Assembly (NCBI GenBank): GCA_017417025.1
Contig: JAFPZY010000021.1
Location: 1-43,073 of the forward strand
DNA: 43,073 nucleotides
DNA from: Paludibacteraceae bacterium
GTDB lineage: Bacteria > Bacteroidota > Bacteroidia > Bacteroidales > Paludibacteraceae
Reading direction: 5' to 3'
In this document: one piece after another, positions 42,316 to 43,073 of the stretch
Position numbering within the stretch: position 1 is the first letter of the stretch
How the letters are laid out: every line of letters starts with the position of its first letter
Translations under genes and position numbers: made by a program
Notes under the pieces: model-generated
Database searches by the model: none
What the model saw: only the letters and a program-made list of their open reading frames with translations
Told to the model about the DNA's origin: nothing

Positions 42316-42638
42316 GTTCAAGACGACGGAAAAGCACCTGCCGCCGACTGAAACGCCGACTTGCTCCGCCGGTTCATCAGGCAACAGAATTACAAAAGAA
42401 GGGGGAGGGGAGAAACCGAATCTCTATTTTATATCTGCTAAGCCCCCCAAGTCACATGGAAGAAAATAACATACCCCTCCCCGCTATAAGTTTTTGTCAG
42501 CCCCGCCAGCCTTTCTGTTCTTCCGGCACTGTCAGCACTGCCAACTCTGCCAGCCTGTCAGTTGTGTTAGTTCTTTCAGTGCTGTCAAGTTTTGCCAGCT
42601 CCGCGCAGAAGTCTGCCTCCGGCGCGGAGCTGTTGTGT
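42316..42638. repeat. Gene-free stretch with CTGTCAG/CTGCCAG repeats
   Basis: No convincing gene. 42497-42600 is built of CTGTCAG, CTGCCAA, CTGCCAG and TTTCAGTGCTGTCA variants spaced roughly 8 to 12 bases apart. A 10-bp inverted repeat (AGCTCCGCGC at 42597-42606, complement at 42622-42631) follows and could be a hairpin. The three plus-strand frames that cross it give low-complexity Ser/Cys-rich translations and are not accepted. Confidence 0.7.
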
Positions 42639-42761
42639 TTAGTCATTGTCGCCAACCAGTTCTCCATCTGACTCAAACTTCTTCCCGCTCTGGCTCTGCA
42701 GAACATTGGCGGCTGCCATTGTCATTACTCCTGTTTCCGGATAAATATATGCCTTTTTCAT
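42639..42761 (-). CDS. Prevotella-type small protein, MKK..Y..P form (40 aa)
   Basis: On the minus strand, ATG 42761 to TAA 42639: MKKAYIYPETGVMTMAAANV, then LQSQSGKKFESDGELVGDND. Small ORFs beginning MKK.Y..P.....  and ending in an acidic or glycine-rich tail are common in Prevotella-related genomes, usually after or beside surface-protein genes; function unknown. It has no clear signal peptide. It lies downstream of the minus-strand surface gene, across a hairpin. Confidence 0.6.
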   Translation of the reverse strand: MKKAYIYPETGVMTMAAANVLQSQSGKKFESDGELVGDND

Positions 42762-42775
42762 AGTTCTTGTTTTGT

Positions 42776-42799
42776 GCCGGCACGGTCGCCCGTGCCGGC
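42776..42799. terminator. Strong GC hairpin between minus-strand genes
   Basis: GCCGGCACGG at 42776-42785 pairs exactly with CCGTGCCGGC at 42790-42799 (10 bp, loop TCGC). It lacks a T tract on either strand, so whether it ends transcription or protects an RNA end is unclear. It separates the two minus-strand genes. Confidence 0.5.
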
Positions 42800-42828
42800 G
42801 TTAAATATCAATTATCACTTGTCAATTA

Positions 42829-43073
42829 TCAATTGATTTTCGCTCCTGTTGCGTCGTAGCGCACGCCTTCGCGCTCGATGATGAGGATGCCGTTCTCCAT
42901 GTACTTGCGCACCTCCGCATTGCTGCGTGTCTGTGTGCCGCCGTCCATGTCAATCACCTCCATGTCGGTGGCGTTGTCTCCGTGCATCACTATGCGCACT
43001 CTGGGCTGTATGCCTGCGGGCGTATCCTGCCCGTCCACCTCGAAGTAGGCTCTGTATGCACGGACGACGGTGC
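42829..43073 (-). CDS. Predicted surface protein, C-terminal part only
   Basis: On the minus strand the frame is open to the window edge and ends at TGA 42829-42831, so only the last 80 residues are visible. They read VVRAYFEVDGQDTPAGIQPR, then IVMHGDNATDMEVIDMDGGT, and the end ENGILIIEREGVRYDATGAK followed by IN. The RAYFEV segment and the IENG.LII..GVRY...G end are a widespread form of Prevotella and Bacteroides secreted or leucine-rich surface proteins, often ending GVKYNA.G. It is plausibly exported, but the family is not certain. An AT-rich TCAATTATC string directly follows the stop (42804-42830). Confidence 0.62.
   Translation of the reverse strand, partial: TVVRAYRAYFEVDGQDTPAGIQPRVRIVMHGDNATDMEVIDMDGGTQTRSNAEVRKYMENGILIIEREGVRYDATGAKIN

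Noticed and set aside
42266-42671. Plus-strand frames of 67 and 125 codons
   Set aside because: They run through a terminator and the CTGTCAG repeats and show no protein-like features.

Overview
The window looks like a chromosomal segment of a Bacteroidales bacterium, most like Prevotellaceae or relatives (inference). The evidence is a complete type IX secretion system (T9SS) core operon, secreted proteins with T9SS C-terminal sorting domains, promoters of the Bacteroidetes form TTTG-N19/20-TAnnTTTG, few recognisable Shine-Dalgarno sites, and a 40-residue MKK..Y..P small ORF of a kind common in that group. Almost every gene is on the plus strand; only the last roughly 450 bases carry minus-strand genes.

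Layout. (1) 1-17652: a surface-protein locus. Five proteins (the first cut by the window edge) end in the same approximately 190-residue module plus a T9SS sorting domain. One is a 2209-residue giant built from GCDS-type repeats, including a 732-bp near-identical segmental repeat. An OmpA-family outer-membrane protein and a second predicted outer-membrane barrel follow in the same direction. (2) 17653-22525: an accessory stretch of small or unrecognised genes and repeat DNA. It holds a gene remnant, a dense TGCA-rich array, a gene made of 30-bp and 18-bp coding repeats, a 16-bp perfect inverted repeat, a set of small possibly related proteins, a small lipoprotein, and then tRNA-Arg(ACG). (3) 22687-24471: a SAM methyltransferase, a PduO-type cobalamin adenosyltransferase and an acidic DUF2795 protein. 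(4) 24527-30410: porP-porK-porL-porM-porN, the T9SS core, closed by a strong hairpin. (5) 30493-42241: housekeeping genes, many overlapping: ftsX, DUF3098, uppP, truB, queA, ung, polA, psuG, mrp, a MATE exporter, a thioesterase and an unknown protein. (6) 42242-43073: repeat-rich spacer and the 3' end of a minus-strand predicted surface-protein gene with its small downstream ORF.

How it fits together. The porPKLMN products form the periplasmic ring and inner-membrane motor of the T9SS, which carries proteins with C-terminal sorting domains across the outer membrane. The five region-1 proteins have exactly such ends, so the window plausibly pairs a secretion machine with a neighbouring family of its cargo. 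The OmpA-like and barrel proteins may anchor or help display them (inference). The main surprises are a PolA of only about 766 residues that has lost nearly all of the 3'-5' exonuclease domain, the intergenic repeat families, and the small-protein island. No CRISPR array, integrase, transposase or rRNA was seen.
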